Assembly (NCBI RefSeq): GCF_024808255.1
Contig: NZ_JANTYS010000018.1
Coordinates: forward strand, 62,001 to 126,000
Direction of reading: 5' to 3'
Length of the DNA stretch: 64,000 nt
From: Mucilaginibacter dorajii
GTDB lineage: Bacteria; Bacteroidota; Bacteroidia; Sphingobacteriales; Sphingobacteriaceae
In this document: positions 1-8,441 of the stretch, one piece after another
Numbering within the stretch: position 1 is the stretch's first letter
Layout: each line of letters opens with the position of its first letter
Translations under genes and position numbers: made by a program
The notes under the pieces: generated by a model
What the model saw: the letters and a program-made list of their open reading frames with translations, nothing else
The model's database searches: none
What the model was told of the DNA's origin: nothing

Positions 1-489
1 AATACCAAATTGCTCCATAGCCAGCCAGATCATATCCGGGTTGGGGCGGTTTTTGCCAACATCGGTAGCCGTAACCAGGCCGTCAAACGTGTGGCCTTTT
101 TCCCAGCCTAATTTATCAATCAGCGATTCGGCAGTTTCTTTGTTATAGCCGGTGTTTAATACCGTTAATACGCCTTTTTCGTTCAGTGCATCAAAAAGAG
201 TCACCGCGTTGTTTTGCGGGAAAATTTCGATATTGGCATAGGCATCTCTTAAATGCACTACAAATTTCCCATATATCTCGCTGGCCAGTTGCTCGTCGGT
301 ATTATCGGCGTATGTAGCTAAAATACTTTTAATCGCCTGGAATTTTTCTTTCCCGGCACCTTGTGCCAATACCTGGTCGAGGGTAAAATCAAAACCAGCC
401 TCATTGATCGCTTTTTGCAGCGTTTTATAAACTACATTGTTTTCATCTATGGTAGTTCCGGCCATATCAAACACAACCATTTTTATCAT
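1..489 (-). CDS. Phosphonatase-like HAD hydrolase, partial (C-terminus outside window)
   Basis: The reading frame opens with a hydrophobic strand and the HAD motif I signature DMAGTT (nucleophile Asp8 of the visible protein). The Ala in this motif, where most HADs have Asp or Gly, is typical of phosphonoacetaldehyde hydrolase and the PhnX-like hydrolases. About 163 residues are visible, including the helical cap, and the frame runs off the left edge. The start ATG at 489-487 is preferred over an in-frame ATG nine bases later. It lies 46 bases downstream of the transporter-dehydrogenase gene on the same strand, so the two probably form one operon. Members of this PhnX-like group are usually linked to phosphonate catabolism. 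That the substrate is a phosphonate-derived aldehyde or phosphate ester is inference from motif and neighbour. Confidence 0.8.
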   Translation of the reverse strand, partial: MIKMVVFDMAGTTIDENNVVYKTLQKAINEAGFDFTLDQVLAQGAGKEKFQAIKSILATYADNTDEQLASEIYGKFVVHLRDAYANIEIFPQNNAVTLFDALNEKGVLTVLNTGYNKETAESLIDKLGWEKGHTFDGLVTATDVGKNRPNPDMIWLAMEQFGI

Positions 490-535
490 AATACTGTTAT
501 TTATTGTTTGTTAATACTTTTTTTAATGATCAATT

Positions 536-2896
536 TTAAGCCGGGTCGCTTATTTTAATGCCTACCCTTACCGGCTTGCTGGCCGTTGCAAATGTAAATG
601 CTTCTGCAACCTCATCCAACGGATATTCCTTTTCAATTAAAGCTTCAAAAGGGTATTTAAGGTAGTTGTTTTCGATGAAGGCGGTAGCGTTCACAAAATC
701 TTCGTAATTGTAATTATGCAGCCCGCGGATCTGCAACAGCCTGCGCACCACTTTTTGCGCGTCAACAGGTACCGGTTTCTCGGGGAATACCGCGCCTATC
801 CAAATGGCAATACCACCAAGTGCAAGGGAATCTAATCCAACTTTCATGGCCTGTGGCACACCGGTCATGTCAAAAACAAAATCAGCATCGGGCCACGGCA
901 AGGTATCCAGGTTATCGGCTGCGGGGAAAGCGTAGCTCTCATCAGCCGCGAATTTTTGCCCCCAGTGTAAGCGGGTTTCATCGTTATCTATTAAACCAAT
1001 CCAGCTGGCCCCGGCTTCTTTACACATGGCAACACATGAAAGGCCTAACAAGCCCGCGCCAAAGATCAGTACCTTTTTGCCGCTTAAATCGCCAGCCACC
1101 CTTAGCGCGCCGGTTACCGTAGCATGCGCGCAGCTTATGGTTGCTGCAACAGGGATAGGGATCTCTGTTGATATTTTAAGCATGGCGGTATTGGCGTGCA
1201 GTACGCAATAGTCGGCAAGGCCGCCGTTAAATACATCGTCGCCAATGGCAAGGGCATGGCCATATTTAAAGAGCTGGTCGCTTTTCTGCGGCATATCTAC
1301 GCGTGGGGCAGTTACATCAGCCGGTACCGAAAATATCGACCAGGTGATCCTGTCGCCAACCGTAACAACATTACCATTAAAATCTTTCCCGGGATGAGCA
1401 GGGTCTATCCACAGGATCTCGCCAACAATTTCGTGTCCTAAAACTACTTGTGCCGGCTCAATACGCCGGCCGCAATAGGTATGAATATCGCTGCCGCAAA
1501 GCGTGGTATACAGGTTTTTAACCAGGATTTCGCCGGGTTTAATAAAAGGCACCTGCCTGTCAATAAATTCAAAAGGTAAGCCCGCACCGTTAAATACGGC
1601 AGCTTTACCTTGCGGAAAGTTGGTTTGTTTATGATTCATTCCTTTCAATTTTATTTTAAAATACCAGAAGCAAAACAGCACGATAAGGCCGGATACGATA
1701 CCCAGCACAATGCAAATTTTGAGATAAATGTTGAGGATAGAATAGCCCGATGGCGCGGCATACCTCAAAAACATTAAACCGATGTAGCCGGTGTAGCCTA
1801 CCGAATCAACAATGTACATCAGGAAGCCCACATTGGCTTTTTCGCGGGTGATGGCTATCAGGCGTTCAAATACAATGGTGTGGATAGCCACATAAGGAAG
1901 GTAAACCCCCAGGCCCAGCATCACCATAAATGAAAATGTACCAAGCCCATGGCTTAGGCCAAAAACAGAAGCCAGTAATATGGCAAAGCCGGCCATACAA
2001 ATAAACAGCGAAAAGCGGAAGGCCTTGTAATGGTTCAGTATTAAAACCACAGCCCCGTTCACGATGATAACGCCGAATGAAACCAATAACTCCGATTGGG
2101 TAAACAATGCCGGGGTTTGATGATAGCCTAAACCGGCCCAAAGCTCAACCGCGAAATCGGCCCGTACGCTTCTTAACAGGGTAACAAACAGGTATACCGC
2201 GATGATGCCGATGAGGCCGGGCGCGTATTTCCAGAAAAAATGCCACCTGTCTTCGGCTTTCATTGGTTCGCGGGCAGACCTGGCCGCGATATCTGTTGGC
2301 GATGGCAGGGGTACGCAGGCCAGCATGGCTATAAAAATGAGCGTGGGCACTAAAAACACCAGGCCGGCAAAAAAAGGCATCCAGTTTTCTGATACGCCGT
2401 AGCCCAACAACAAAGCGCCTACAGATTTGGAAACCCCATCTGATACGATGAAGCTGGCGCACAAACCGGCAATCAGAAACTCGGTATTTTTACGGCCCTC
2501 TAAAAAGCCCAGCACCAGGCCGAAGATGACACCAAGCGGCAGGCCGTTCAGTAATAAACAAACAATGTTCCAGGGGCGGGGCACAATACCGAAAAGCAGG
2601 AGCATTAACTCGGCAAACAGAATGAGGCCTAAAATGGCTTTGATCCTTTGGTTGTGTTTTATCTCGGATACTATTTTGATGCCTACCCATTTGGCAATTA
2701 CGTAGCCTATGGTTTGGGCGATGATGAGCAGTATTTTATAATTGATGCCCAGGAAAGAGGCATCGGCATAAGTAGCAGCGGTGTAGGGCTTACGGAAACC
2801 GTACATGCAAAAATAAGTGCCGAACGCGGCCACCAGCGCCCATGCCGGATTAGAAAAAATCCGTTTTAACCGCGCCGATGATTCAGTTTGCTGCAT
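536..2896 (-). CDS. Fusion: DUF5690/MFS-type transporter + zinc-type alcohol dehydrogenase (phosphonate-associated HpnZ type)
   Basis: This 786-residue frame joins two proteins that each have full length. Residues 1-419 carry about 12 hydrophobic helices and look like the MFS-related DUF5690 family. Residues 420-786 form a medium-chain dehydrogenase with catalytic-zinc residues Cys467 and His488-Glu489 (LCGSD, GHE) and a Rossmann motif GAGLLG. The dehydrogenase resembles the phosphonate-catabolism-associated group, but the usual cysteines of the structural-zinc lobe are missing between ITWS and LFKYGH. An internal Met420 codon (1639-1637) preceded by AAAGGA could be the original start of a separate gene, so the fusion may reflect a lost stop codon; translation from the internal site remains possible. 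It is followed by the HAD hydrolase gene, suggesting uptake and oxidation of a phosphonate-related compound. Confidence 0.8.
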   Translation of the reverse strand: MQQTESSARLKRIFSNPAWALVAAFGTYFCMYGFRKPYTAATYADASFLGINYKILLIIAQTIGYVIAKWVGIKIVSEIKHNQRIKAILGLILFAELMLLLFGIVPRPWNIVCLLLNGLPLGVIFGLVLGFLEGRKNTEFLIAGLCASFIVSDGVSKSVGALLLGYGVSENWMPFFAGLVFLVPTLIFIAMLACVPLPSPTDIAARSAREPMKAEDRWHFFWKYAPGLIGIIAVYLFVTLLRSVRADFAVELWAGLGYHQTPALFTQSELLVSFGVIIVNGAVVLILNHYKAFRFSLFICMAGFAILLASVFGLSHGLGTFSFMVMLGLGVYLPYVAIHTIVFERLIAITREKANVGFLMYIVDSVGYTGYIGLMFLRYAAPSGYSILNIYLKICIVLGIVSGLIVLFCFWYFKIKLKGMNHKQTNFPQGKAAVFNGAGLPFEFIDRQVPFIKPGEILVKNLYTTLCGSDIHTYCGRRIEPAQVVLGHEIVGEILWIDPAHPGKDFNGNVVTVGDRITWSIFSVPADVTAPRVDMPQKSDQLFKYGHALAIGDDVFNGGLADYCVLHANTAMLKISTEIPIPVAATISCAHATVTGALRVAGDLSGKKVLIFGAGLLGLSCVAMCKEAGASWIGLIDNDETRLHWGQKFAADESYAFPAADNLDTLPWPDADFVFDMTGVPQAMKVGLDSLALGGIAIWIGAVFPEKPVPVDAQKVVRRLLQIRGLHNYNYEDFVNATAFIENNYLKYPFEALIEKEYPLDEVAEAFTFATASKPVRVGIKISDPA

Positions 2897-3070
2897 GCAC
2901 CATTATTTGAATGGCTTTTGCATCAAATGATCCACAACAGTAGTTAAAATAAACACAAGGGGATTTATGGAGCAAAAGCATCTCTACGTAAAAAAACAAA
3001 GATACTTGCTGCAAAAAAGCCCCTGTGTTATTAAAAGCTTATCAAATTGTTAAATAACAGGCGATTGGGA

Positions 3071-3544
3071 TCAAGTAGTTAAAGCCGCGTGTTCGCCAAC
3101 TTTGTAGCCGCCCGCTTTAATCCGAAATGTGATATTGAGCCTGTTGAAACTATTGATCTGTACAATAGATAGAGTGAGGTCAATCAGTTCGGCATCGGTA
3201 AATTGCCGGCACGCTTCATCATAAACCTCATCAGGTACGTTTGCGCCGGTAAGTTTGGTAATGGCTTCTGCATAGGCCAATGCCGCGCGTTCCCTGTCGC
3301 TGTAAAACGGGGCTTCGCGCCATGCATCTAAAACATATAGCCGCTGTTCGGTTTCGCCGGCGGCACGCAGATCTTTGGAGTGCATATCCAGGCAATAAGC
3401 GCAGCCGTTTATTTGTGATACCCTGAAATGAATGAGCTCCAGCAATGATTTTTCAACCGGCGATTTTGACAGGTGTTGGCTTAAGGCATACATACCCGCC
3501 AGGGCGCTATGCCCTTTTTGATAAAAATTCAGTCGTTGTTCCAT
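3071..3544 (-). CDS. Carboxymuconolactone decarboxylase/AhpD-family protein
   Basis: The 157-residue protein has the AhpD-core signature CAYCLDMH, giving a redox pair Cys48/Cys51 and His55 in the usual CxxCxxxH arrangement. Length and helix pattern fit the small alkylhydroperoxidase-like carboxymuconolactone decarboxylase family, which reduces peroxides or acts on small ring compounds in the cytoplasm. It is monocistronic, with 174 bases to the gene behind it and 374 bases to the one in front. No specific substrate can be read from the sequence; a general peroxide-defence role is inferred from the family only. Confidence 0.85.
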   Translation of the reverse strand: MEQRLNFYQKGHSALAGMYALSQHLSKSPVEKSLLELIHFRVSQINGCAYCLDMHSKDLRAAGETEQRLYVLDAWREAPFYSDRERAALAYAEAITKLTGANVPDEVYDEACRQFTDAELIDLTLSIVQINSFNRLNITFRIKAGGYKVGEHAALTT

Positions 3545-3650
3545 AGTTTTTGATTTTACAGCTATGACGACCGGAGCAAAAGAAATAGGACAAGGTGGCA
3601 GAAAAATAAGTTAAGATCCGGTTATTGCGAATTTTAAAACCCTTGGGTGA

Positions 3651-3827
3651 TGAAGGAAAGCATAACGTAAACCGCGCGCAGACGACTCACCCCGACTCGG
3701 CTACGCCCGTCTGCCCCTCTCTCCGACTGCGTCGCATAGAGGGGCTATAAATTTTCGTTTTTTCTAAACCCTCTTTGCGGCTTGCCGGAGAGAGGGTGGC
3801 GGGCGTAGCCTCGCCGGGTGAGTCGTA
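3651..3827. repeat. Palindromic intergenic repeat, family P copy 1
   Basis: Most of the 374-base gap 3545-3918 is a long imperfect inverted repeat. The left arm reads GACGACTCACCCCGACTCGG and continues to CCCCTCTC; the right arm returns CTCTTTGCGGCTTGCCGGAG and ends GGGTGAGTCGT. Related copies lie at 23632-23792 and 47991-48159. Copies 1 and 2 also share a GAAGGAAAGCATAACG lead-in. The element has no coding capacity of its own and probably moves or spreads as a non-autonomous repeat. Confidence 0.75.
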
Positions 3828-3918
3828 GCCACCATGCCATCTACGTCATTTCCACCTTCATCCTCCAGGAATTTTATAACGCAACAACGGTTCCCTTTCT
3901 GATATAATTAAAAAAAAA

Positions 3919-4263
3919 CTACGCCGATAACCGCTCCAGGTCCTTCAGCCCCCACTGTTGCAAAACACCAATAACCGGCATTAACGACATGCCGTAATCT
4001 GTAACCTTATACTCCACCCGCGGCGGGATCTCGGCATAAATAATACGCTCAATAATCTGGTCTTCTTCCAGTTCACGTAGCTGGTTTACCAGCATTTGCT
4101 TACTGATAAGCGGGATAGCCCGCTGCAACTTACTGAAGCGGTTACAGTTTTTACTGATGGCGTAAATAAGCAGGATTTTCCATTTGCCGCCAATAAGGTT
4201 CAGGCAGTGGGTTACCGGGCAATTATTGGGGTTAAAATCTTTGTTTTTGCGTGTATTGGCCAT
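3919..4263 (-). CDS. HxlR-family winged-helix transcriptional regulator
   Basis: The 114-residue protein starts with the HxlR hallmark: Cys15 in NNCPVTHC followed by LIGGKWKILLIYAI, then a winged helix (LISKQMLVNQLRELEEDQIIER). HxlR proteins are small dimeric regulators, often using the N-terminal cysteine to sense electrophiles or oxidants. It is divergent from the unknown gene starting at 4358, with 94 bases between them. That spacer holds an inverted repeat GATAG-N8-CTATC (about 4323-4340) that could serve as operator. Control of the divergent gene is inferred from this arrangement. Confidence 0.88.
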   Translation of the reverse strand: MANTRKNKDFNPNNCPVTHCLNLIGGKWKILLIYAISKNCNRFSKLQRAIPLISKQMLVNQLRELEEDQIIERIIYAEIPPRVEYKVTDYGMSLMPVIGVLQQWGLKDLERLSA

Positions 4264-4357
4264 TGGTCTAAAAAAATGTACTATGATGCTTTATACAGAC
4301 TACTTGTTTGATATAGACAAAGATAGCAACTTTACTATCACCAAAAACAAATACCAA

Positions 4358-4930
4358 ATGACAGCAGAACAGATTAAACAGTACATTATAGGCGGCGAAT
4401 GGGTAAGTATAACACCCGAAGTGCGGCCCAGCATCAGTCCATCGGCAACGGGTGCCATCCAGCCGTTTTACCTTACCCGGGTTTTTAGATACACTGCCGG
4501 TGATAAATTTGAATGCATAGTTATCAACTATGCCGACCCAAACGGCAAAGTGCCCCTGGTGAAAATTGAAATTAAAGGCCATATCATTTTCCGGGGAGAA
4601 CACCTTATAGCCGAGGGCGCTTACCAGGTTGATTATGTTACCGATGAAGCTTACGAGGTTACACCGCTGCACCAGGGCTTTGCCGATGCCATCAACAAAA
4701 TCCCGACAACTGTTTTTAACAAATGGGAAGTAAACGTAATGCAGGATGTAAAGGGCAAAGCCTTCCCTGCCTTCGGCCTTACCGAGGGGCAAATTTATGT
4801 TGACTACGATCTCATCTATATTTATAACGACCTGTTTTTTAATGGCAGCAAAAACGTAGACGGCCGTGCCTTTGATAAACCAGAAAACAGGCCAACTAAT
4901 TTGCAGGTGCCGCTGGTGAGAAGGGGATAA
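4358..4930 (+). CDS. Conserved hypothetical protein, divergent from HxlR regulator
   Basis: I do not recognise a named family for this 190-residue soluble protein. It has no signal peptide or membrane segment and is rich in beta-strand and aromatic residues, with blocks such as YEVTPLHQGFAD and NVDGRAFDKPENRPTN that look like conserved family motifs. I place the start at ATG 4358 because the longer frame back to 4184 would run through the regulator gene. Its divergent pairing with an HxlR regulator suggests it is that regulator's target, perhaps for handling a reactive small molecule. A large antisense frame over the same bases (4268-4954) has Cys/Phe-rich composition and is treated as a shadow. 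Confidence 0.65.
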   Translation: MTAEQIKQYIIGGEWVSITPEVRPSISPSATGAIQPFYLTRVFRYTAGDKFECIVINYADPNGKVPLVKIEIKGHIIFRGEHLIAEGAYQVDYVTDEAYEVTPLHQGFADAINKIPTTVFNKWEVNVMQDVKGKAFPAFGLTEGQIYVDYDLIYIYNDLFFNGSKNVDGRAFDKPENRPTNLQVPLVRRG

Positions 4931-4959
4931 AAGAGGGGGTAAAATTCGACGCACCGAAA

Positions 4960-4992
4960 AGATTTACGAAGTTTTTAAAACTTCGTAAATCT
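4960..4992. terminator. Hairpin between convergent genes
   Basis: A near-perfect palindrome (AGATTTACGAAGTT, five-base loop, AACTTCGTAAATCT) lies between two converging genes ending at 4930 and 5030. Position and stem strength suggest a bidirectional terminator, though there is no long T-run. A palindrome of the same general type is at 19320-19347. Confidence 0.5.
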
Positions 4993-5029
4993 GGGTTTTA
5001 TAGCTTGCTATGGGTGAGAAATCAAGGAT

Positions 5030-7018
5030 TCACTGCACCTTCTCAAACCTTGCAGCCCAGCCACCTCCCGATGCCAGTTTTACAGCCAGCTTATCTTTAG
5101 CCGTTACCGTGCTTACAGTTCGTTTGTAGTCCGTTGCATCTTTATCGGCATTTACGCCATCTTCAAAAATAATGGCTTTGTAGCTGCCTTCGCCTAAAAA
5201 TGACAGATCGACGGTGAGGTCCCGGGCGTCCCAGTTGCTCATGGCACCGGCAAACCAGGTGGTACCTTTGCGGCGGGCTATGGCTACGTACTCGCCAACT
5301 TTGCCGTCAAGGGCTATGGTTTCGTTGAATGTGGTGGGTACAGCGGCTATAAAATCGGTGCTCTCCTGCTCTTTGGTGTAAATGGTTGGGTTATCGGCCA
5401 TCATTTGCAGCGGGGCCTCAAAAATAGTGTACATAGCTAACTGGTGGCAACGGGTACCCTGGCTCATGGGATTACCATTAACCGGGCGAAAATTAGCTTT
5501 ATTAGCATTACGCATAGCGCCGGGTGTGTAATCCATCGGACCAGAGAGCATACGGATAAAGGGGATGCTTACATCATATCCCGGGTGATTAACCACACCC
5601 CATTTTACATTCTCCAAACCTTTTACACCTTCAAAATTTAAAATATTGGGGTAAGTGCGTTGGATACCACTTGGTTTATACATGCCGTGGTAATCAACTA
5701 TTAAATGATGATCGGCTGCTTTCTGGGCTATATCATAAAGCGAGGATACCATTTTCTGATCGTCACGATCAATAAAATCTATCTTAAAACCCTTCACGCC
5801 AATTGCCGAAAACTTGGCTAAGGCCGCGTCTGTTTGGCGGGTGAGGGCATACCAGCTGGTCCACAGGATAAGGCCTACATTTTTTTGTTTGGCGTACTCC
5901 AATAATTCGGGAAGGTTGATATCAGGCGAAATCTGGTTCAGATCCACAATGTTCGACCAGCCTTCATCCAATACCACGTATTCAATTTTATTGGCCGATG
6001 CAAAATCGATGTAATATTTATAGGTGGGATTATTGATGCCTGCCTTAAAATCAACATGACTGATGTTCCAATCGTTCCACCAGTCCCAGGCTACCTTGCC
6101 GGGTTTTATCCAGGAGATATCGGCCACACGTGATGGCGACGACAGCTTTTGAACCATATCGCTATTGGCCAGCTGCTTATCCTCAGTACTAATGATCACC
6201 ACCCGCCATGGGAAGCTTCGGCTGCCCGGCGTTTTGGCAATATAATCGGCCCGGCCGTTAACCACATAATTCATATTGGCGTAACCACCGGTTTGTTCAA
6301 CCGTGGGGTATTGCGCAAAAGCCCCTTTCAGGTTTTTGGAATTTTGACCGTCGCTGGTTAGGTACATGCCCGGATAGTTTTCCAGGTCGGCCTCTAAAAT
6401 GGCGGCTTTGATGGGGTTTGCCACATCTACCAAAACCGGTAAAAATGCCAGTGTATCCTTTTTTACTGCCGATATATTGATGTTGTCATACAAGGCCTCA
6501 AAAGAGGTTGTCCATTTATCCTTGTTCCTGAAATCGTTTACAAAGGGCAAAAAGGCCTTATCATCATCCTTAAAATTAAAATTGGCTTCTTCATTAGCTA
6601 TGGTGATCTCACCTTTCTTTTGGGTAATAAAGCGGTAAGCTACCCCATCGTCGTAAGCACGGAACACCAGGCTATAGTCGCTTTTAAAATTGATGGCAAT
6701 TTGGTTGTATTGATCGTGAACTTTATCTTTTTTATAAATAGGCGTATTAAAATAGGTATCGGCCGATGAAGCTTTGCTGCTTTTTACAACCGCGTTTTTA
6801 CCCAATACCTCGCCGCCGGCCAGTGTCATGGATACGGTTGACGGGGTGATCACTTCGGTTTCCTGGTATTTTACGCCCCAGCTAATTGCAGCCCCTGCAC
6901 TTACGCTTAGATCAATTTTACCGTCGGGCGATTTTACATGATAGCTTTTTGCCGATTGGGCAAATGATGCAGCGATAGGCAGGCACAGGCAAAATGAAAG
7001 TAACAGTTTGATGTTCAT
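5030..7018 (-). CDS. Glycoside hydrolase family 97, retaining (alpha-galactosidase-like) subgroup
   Basis: The 662-residue exported protein has a signal peptide (cleavage near ASFAQ, residue 21), an N-terminal beta-sandwich with the PDGKIDLSV start typical of GH97, a TIM barrel (about 300-570) and a C-terminal beta domain. GH97 includes inverting alpha-glucosidases (SusB) and retaining alpha-galactosidases. Here GFKIDF places Asp414 and NFEG places Glu463 close to the nucleophile and acid/base positions of the characterised retaining alpha-galactosidase, so I favour that subgroup. The enzyme would act in the periplasm on alpha-linked oligosaccharides. It stands alone beside a beta-barrel gene. 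A GH36 alpha-galactosidase is encoded at 45682-47868. Confidence 0.88.
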   Translation of the reverse strand: MNIKLLLSFCLCLPIAASFAQSAKSYHVKSPDGKIDLSVSAGAAISWGVKYQETEVITPSTVSMTLAGGEVLGKNAVVKSSKASSADTYFNTPIYKKDKVHDQYNQIAINFKSDYSLVFRAYDDGVAYRFITQKKGEITIANEEANFNFKDDDKAFLPFVNDFRNKDKWTTSFEALYDNINISAVKKDTLAFLPVLVDVANPIKAAILEADLENYPGMYLTSDGQNSKNLKGAFAQYPTVEQTGGYANMNYVVNGRADYIAKTPGSRSFPWRVVIISTEDKQLANSDMVQKLSSPSRVADISWIKPGKVAWDWWNDWNISHVDFKAGINNPTYKYYIDFASANKIEYVVLDEGWSNIVDLNQISPDINLPELLEYAKQKNVGLILWTSWYALTRQTDAALAKFSAIGVKGFKIDFIDRDDQKMVSSLYDIAQKAADHHLIVDYHGMYKPSGIQRTYPNILNFEGVKGLENVKWGVVNHPGYDVSIPFIRMLSGPMDYTPGAMRNANKANFRPVNGNPMSQGTRCHQLAMYTIFEAPLQMMADNPTIYTKEQESTDFIAAVPTTFNETIALDGKVGEYVAIARRKGTTWFAGAMSNWDARDLTVDLSFLGEGSYKAIIFEDGVNADKDATDYKRTVSTVTAKDKLAVKLASGGGWAARFEKVQ

Positions 7019-7131
7019 AGTAGAGGAGAAAAACGGTGGTTTATATCACCCTAAACTAAGCATTAATACTCACGCGGAATAATGCAATCCGTACAAATTG
7101 TGATGAGAAAAAAGCAGGGGTGACAACTTTT

Positions 7132-7245
7132 GTAGAGCCGCATATTTGCGTCTCCCACTATACAGAGCGAAAATACAGGGTTGATGTGCATAAGTGATTT
7201 GCTTGTTTGCATTTGCACGCGGGAGACGCAAATATGCGTCTCTAC
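7132..7245. repeat. Inverted repeat, family C copy 1 (GTAGAGNCGCA arms)
   Basis: The arms 7132-7156 and 7221-7245 are near-complementary: left GTAGAGCCGCATATTTGCG then TCTCCC, right GGGAGACGCAAATATGCG then TCTCTAC. Each arm is itself a small palindrome on GAGACGCAA. A second full copy is at 9721-9811 and a single arm at 55548-55574. It fills the gap between two same-strand genes. Confidence 0.75.
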
Positions 7246-7267
7246 GGAAAGAAAAAAAGCGGTGACA

Positions 7268-8158
7268 TTAATAGCTGATACTCAATCCCCCATAAACCTC
7301 AAATCCATTCCTCACCACCTCATTCAGCTGTGTTTTATCAACTTCGCCGCTATTGAGGTAAAGCTGATCGGTGCCGTTGCCGGTTTGCCAGTTAAAATAA
7401 GTGCCGCCTACATACACGGCCAGGTGCGGCATAATGTTGTAATTAAGCTTGCCACCCACGTTTATACCATAGCCGTTGGCGTTATGATGATAGCTTACCG
7501 GGTGTTGAAAACTGGTGATCAAATTCCAGTTGCCATTGCTGGTGTAACCTAACTGGTGATAGGTAACATCGGCCTTAAAGGCCAGTTTGTTAACCAGTTT
7601 AATGGTAGAGTTAATTTTTAAGAAGCCGCCTTTCCAATAGGGAGTGTATGAACTGTTTAAATCGGGATTGCTGTTAGGGCTACCTAAAAGGCGAAGGTTT
7701 TCTTTGCTTTCACTGTAACCCACGTATGGGGTAAGGCTAAACCTGTCGTTGTTAAAAATAACATAGCCTGCCCCTAAATGCCATAGCCGAGTGTTACCTT
7801 TATTGGCGTTAAAGGTTTCATTGTAGGTGCGGTTTGTACGGTTATCGCTACCATAATCTGAATCGTTTACCGTTCCTGTGGATATAAACTGGCGGGAGTA
7901 ATCGGCGTAAACAGCAAAGCCTTTGTAAAAATTATAGCTGGCAGATGCCGCTACGTTTTGGCCGCCAACCTTCATCCACTTTAACTCGGATAATACATTG
8001 GGGTTTTGCCCGCTGATATTGCCCGAGATTGACCAGTGGAAGTTTTCCTGCTGATAGCCGGTTGATACAGCCACCTGCAATTTTTGATCAACCGACTGTG
8101 CGTGTAATATGCCTATGCCGCAAAACATCAACATTAAAAAACCGGTAAATTTTTTCAT
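7268..8158 (-). CDS. Outer-membrane beta-barrel protein of unknown function
   Basis: The 296-residue protein has a clear signal peptide (hydrophobic residues 5-20, cleavage near LHAQS) and the rest alternates polar and aromatic residues in short strands, ending in an aromatic residue (LSISY), as expected of an outer-membrane barrel. Roughly 10-12 strands could be drawn. No catalytic or ligand motif is visible. It precedes the GH97 gene on the same strand by 249 bases that hold a palindromic repeat, so cotranscription is uncertain. Function unknown. Confidence 0.7.
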   Translation of the reverse strand: MKKFTGFLMLMFCGIGILHAQSVDQKLQVAVSTGYQQENFHWSISGNISGQNPNVLSELKWMKVGGQNVAASASYNFYKGFAVYADYSRQFISTGTVNDSDYGSDNRTNRTYNETFNANKGNTRLWHLGAGYVIFNNDRFSLTPYVGYSESKENLRLLGSPNSNPDLNSSYTPYWKGGFLKINSTIKLVNKLAFKADVTYHQLGYTSNGNWNLITSFQHPVSYHHNANGYGINVGGKLNYNIMPHLAVYVGGTYFNWQTGNGTDQLYLNSGEVDKTQLNEVVRNGFEVYGGLSISY

Positions 8159-8238
8159 CAGGTAAAAAAATAGCCTGCCTTTGGTTTATAAAACCGCTGT
8201 ATGTACAAACTATTAGTCTATTTCTAAACTAAAAACGT

Positions 8239-8376
8239 TGTCATTTCGCACCCTTGGAAGGCGGGGTTTTGCGGGGCAAAGGTGAGAAATCTTATACGAC
8301 ATGCAAACGTTACTTGTCATATAAGATTTCTCTTTCGCGCCACGCTCACACCCTTCCTTCGCTCTATCGAAATGAC
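8239..8376. repeat. Core of the TGTCATTTCG palindromic element (without outer MITE ends)
   Basis: The element runs from GTCATTTCGCACCC to TCGAAATGACA with internal complementary segments GAGAAATCTTATA and TATAAGATTTCTC. It matches the inner part of the MITE copies at 12252, 19592 and 39159 but lacks their outer CTACTGTGTG ends. It occupies most of the 283-base gap 8159-8441. Confidence 0.7.
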
Positions 8377-8441
8377 ACCTTCTTAGTTAGAAGAATCTGT
8401 ACTCCTTTGGTTTATAAAAGGCAGGCTAATATAAATGATAA

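Noticed and set aside
361..558. 65-codon frame on the plus strand spanning the HAD gene start and spacer
   Set aside because: Overlaps two better supported genes and has low-complexity hydrophobic composition.
4268..4954. 228-codon frame on the minus strand opposite the unknown gene
   Set aside because: Composition (Cys/Phe/Val-rich, no domain) looks like antisense of a real gene; the plus-strand protein has conserved-looking motifs and a divergent regulator.
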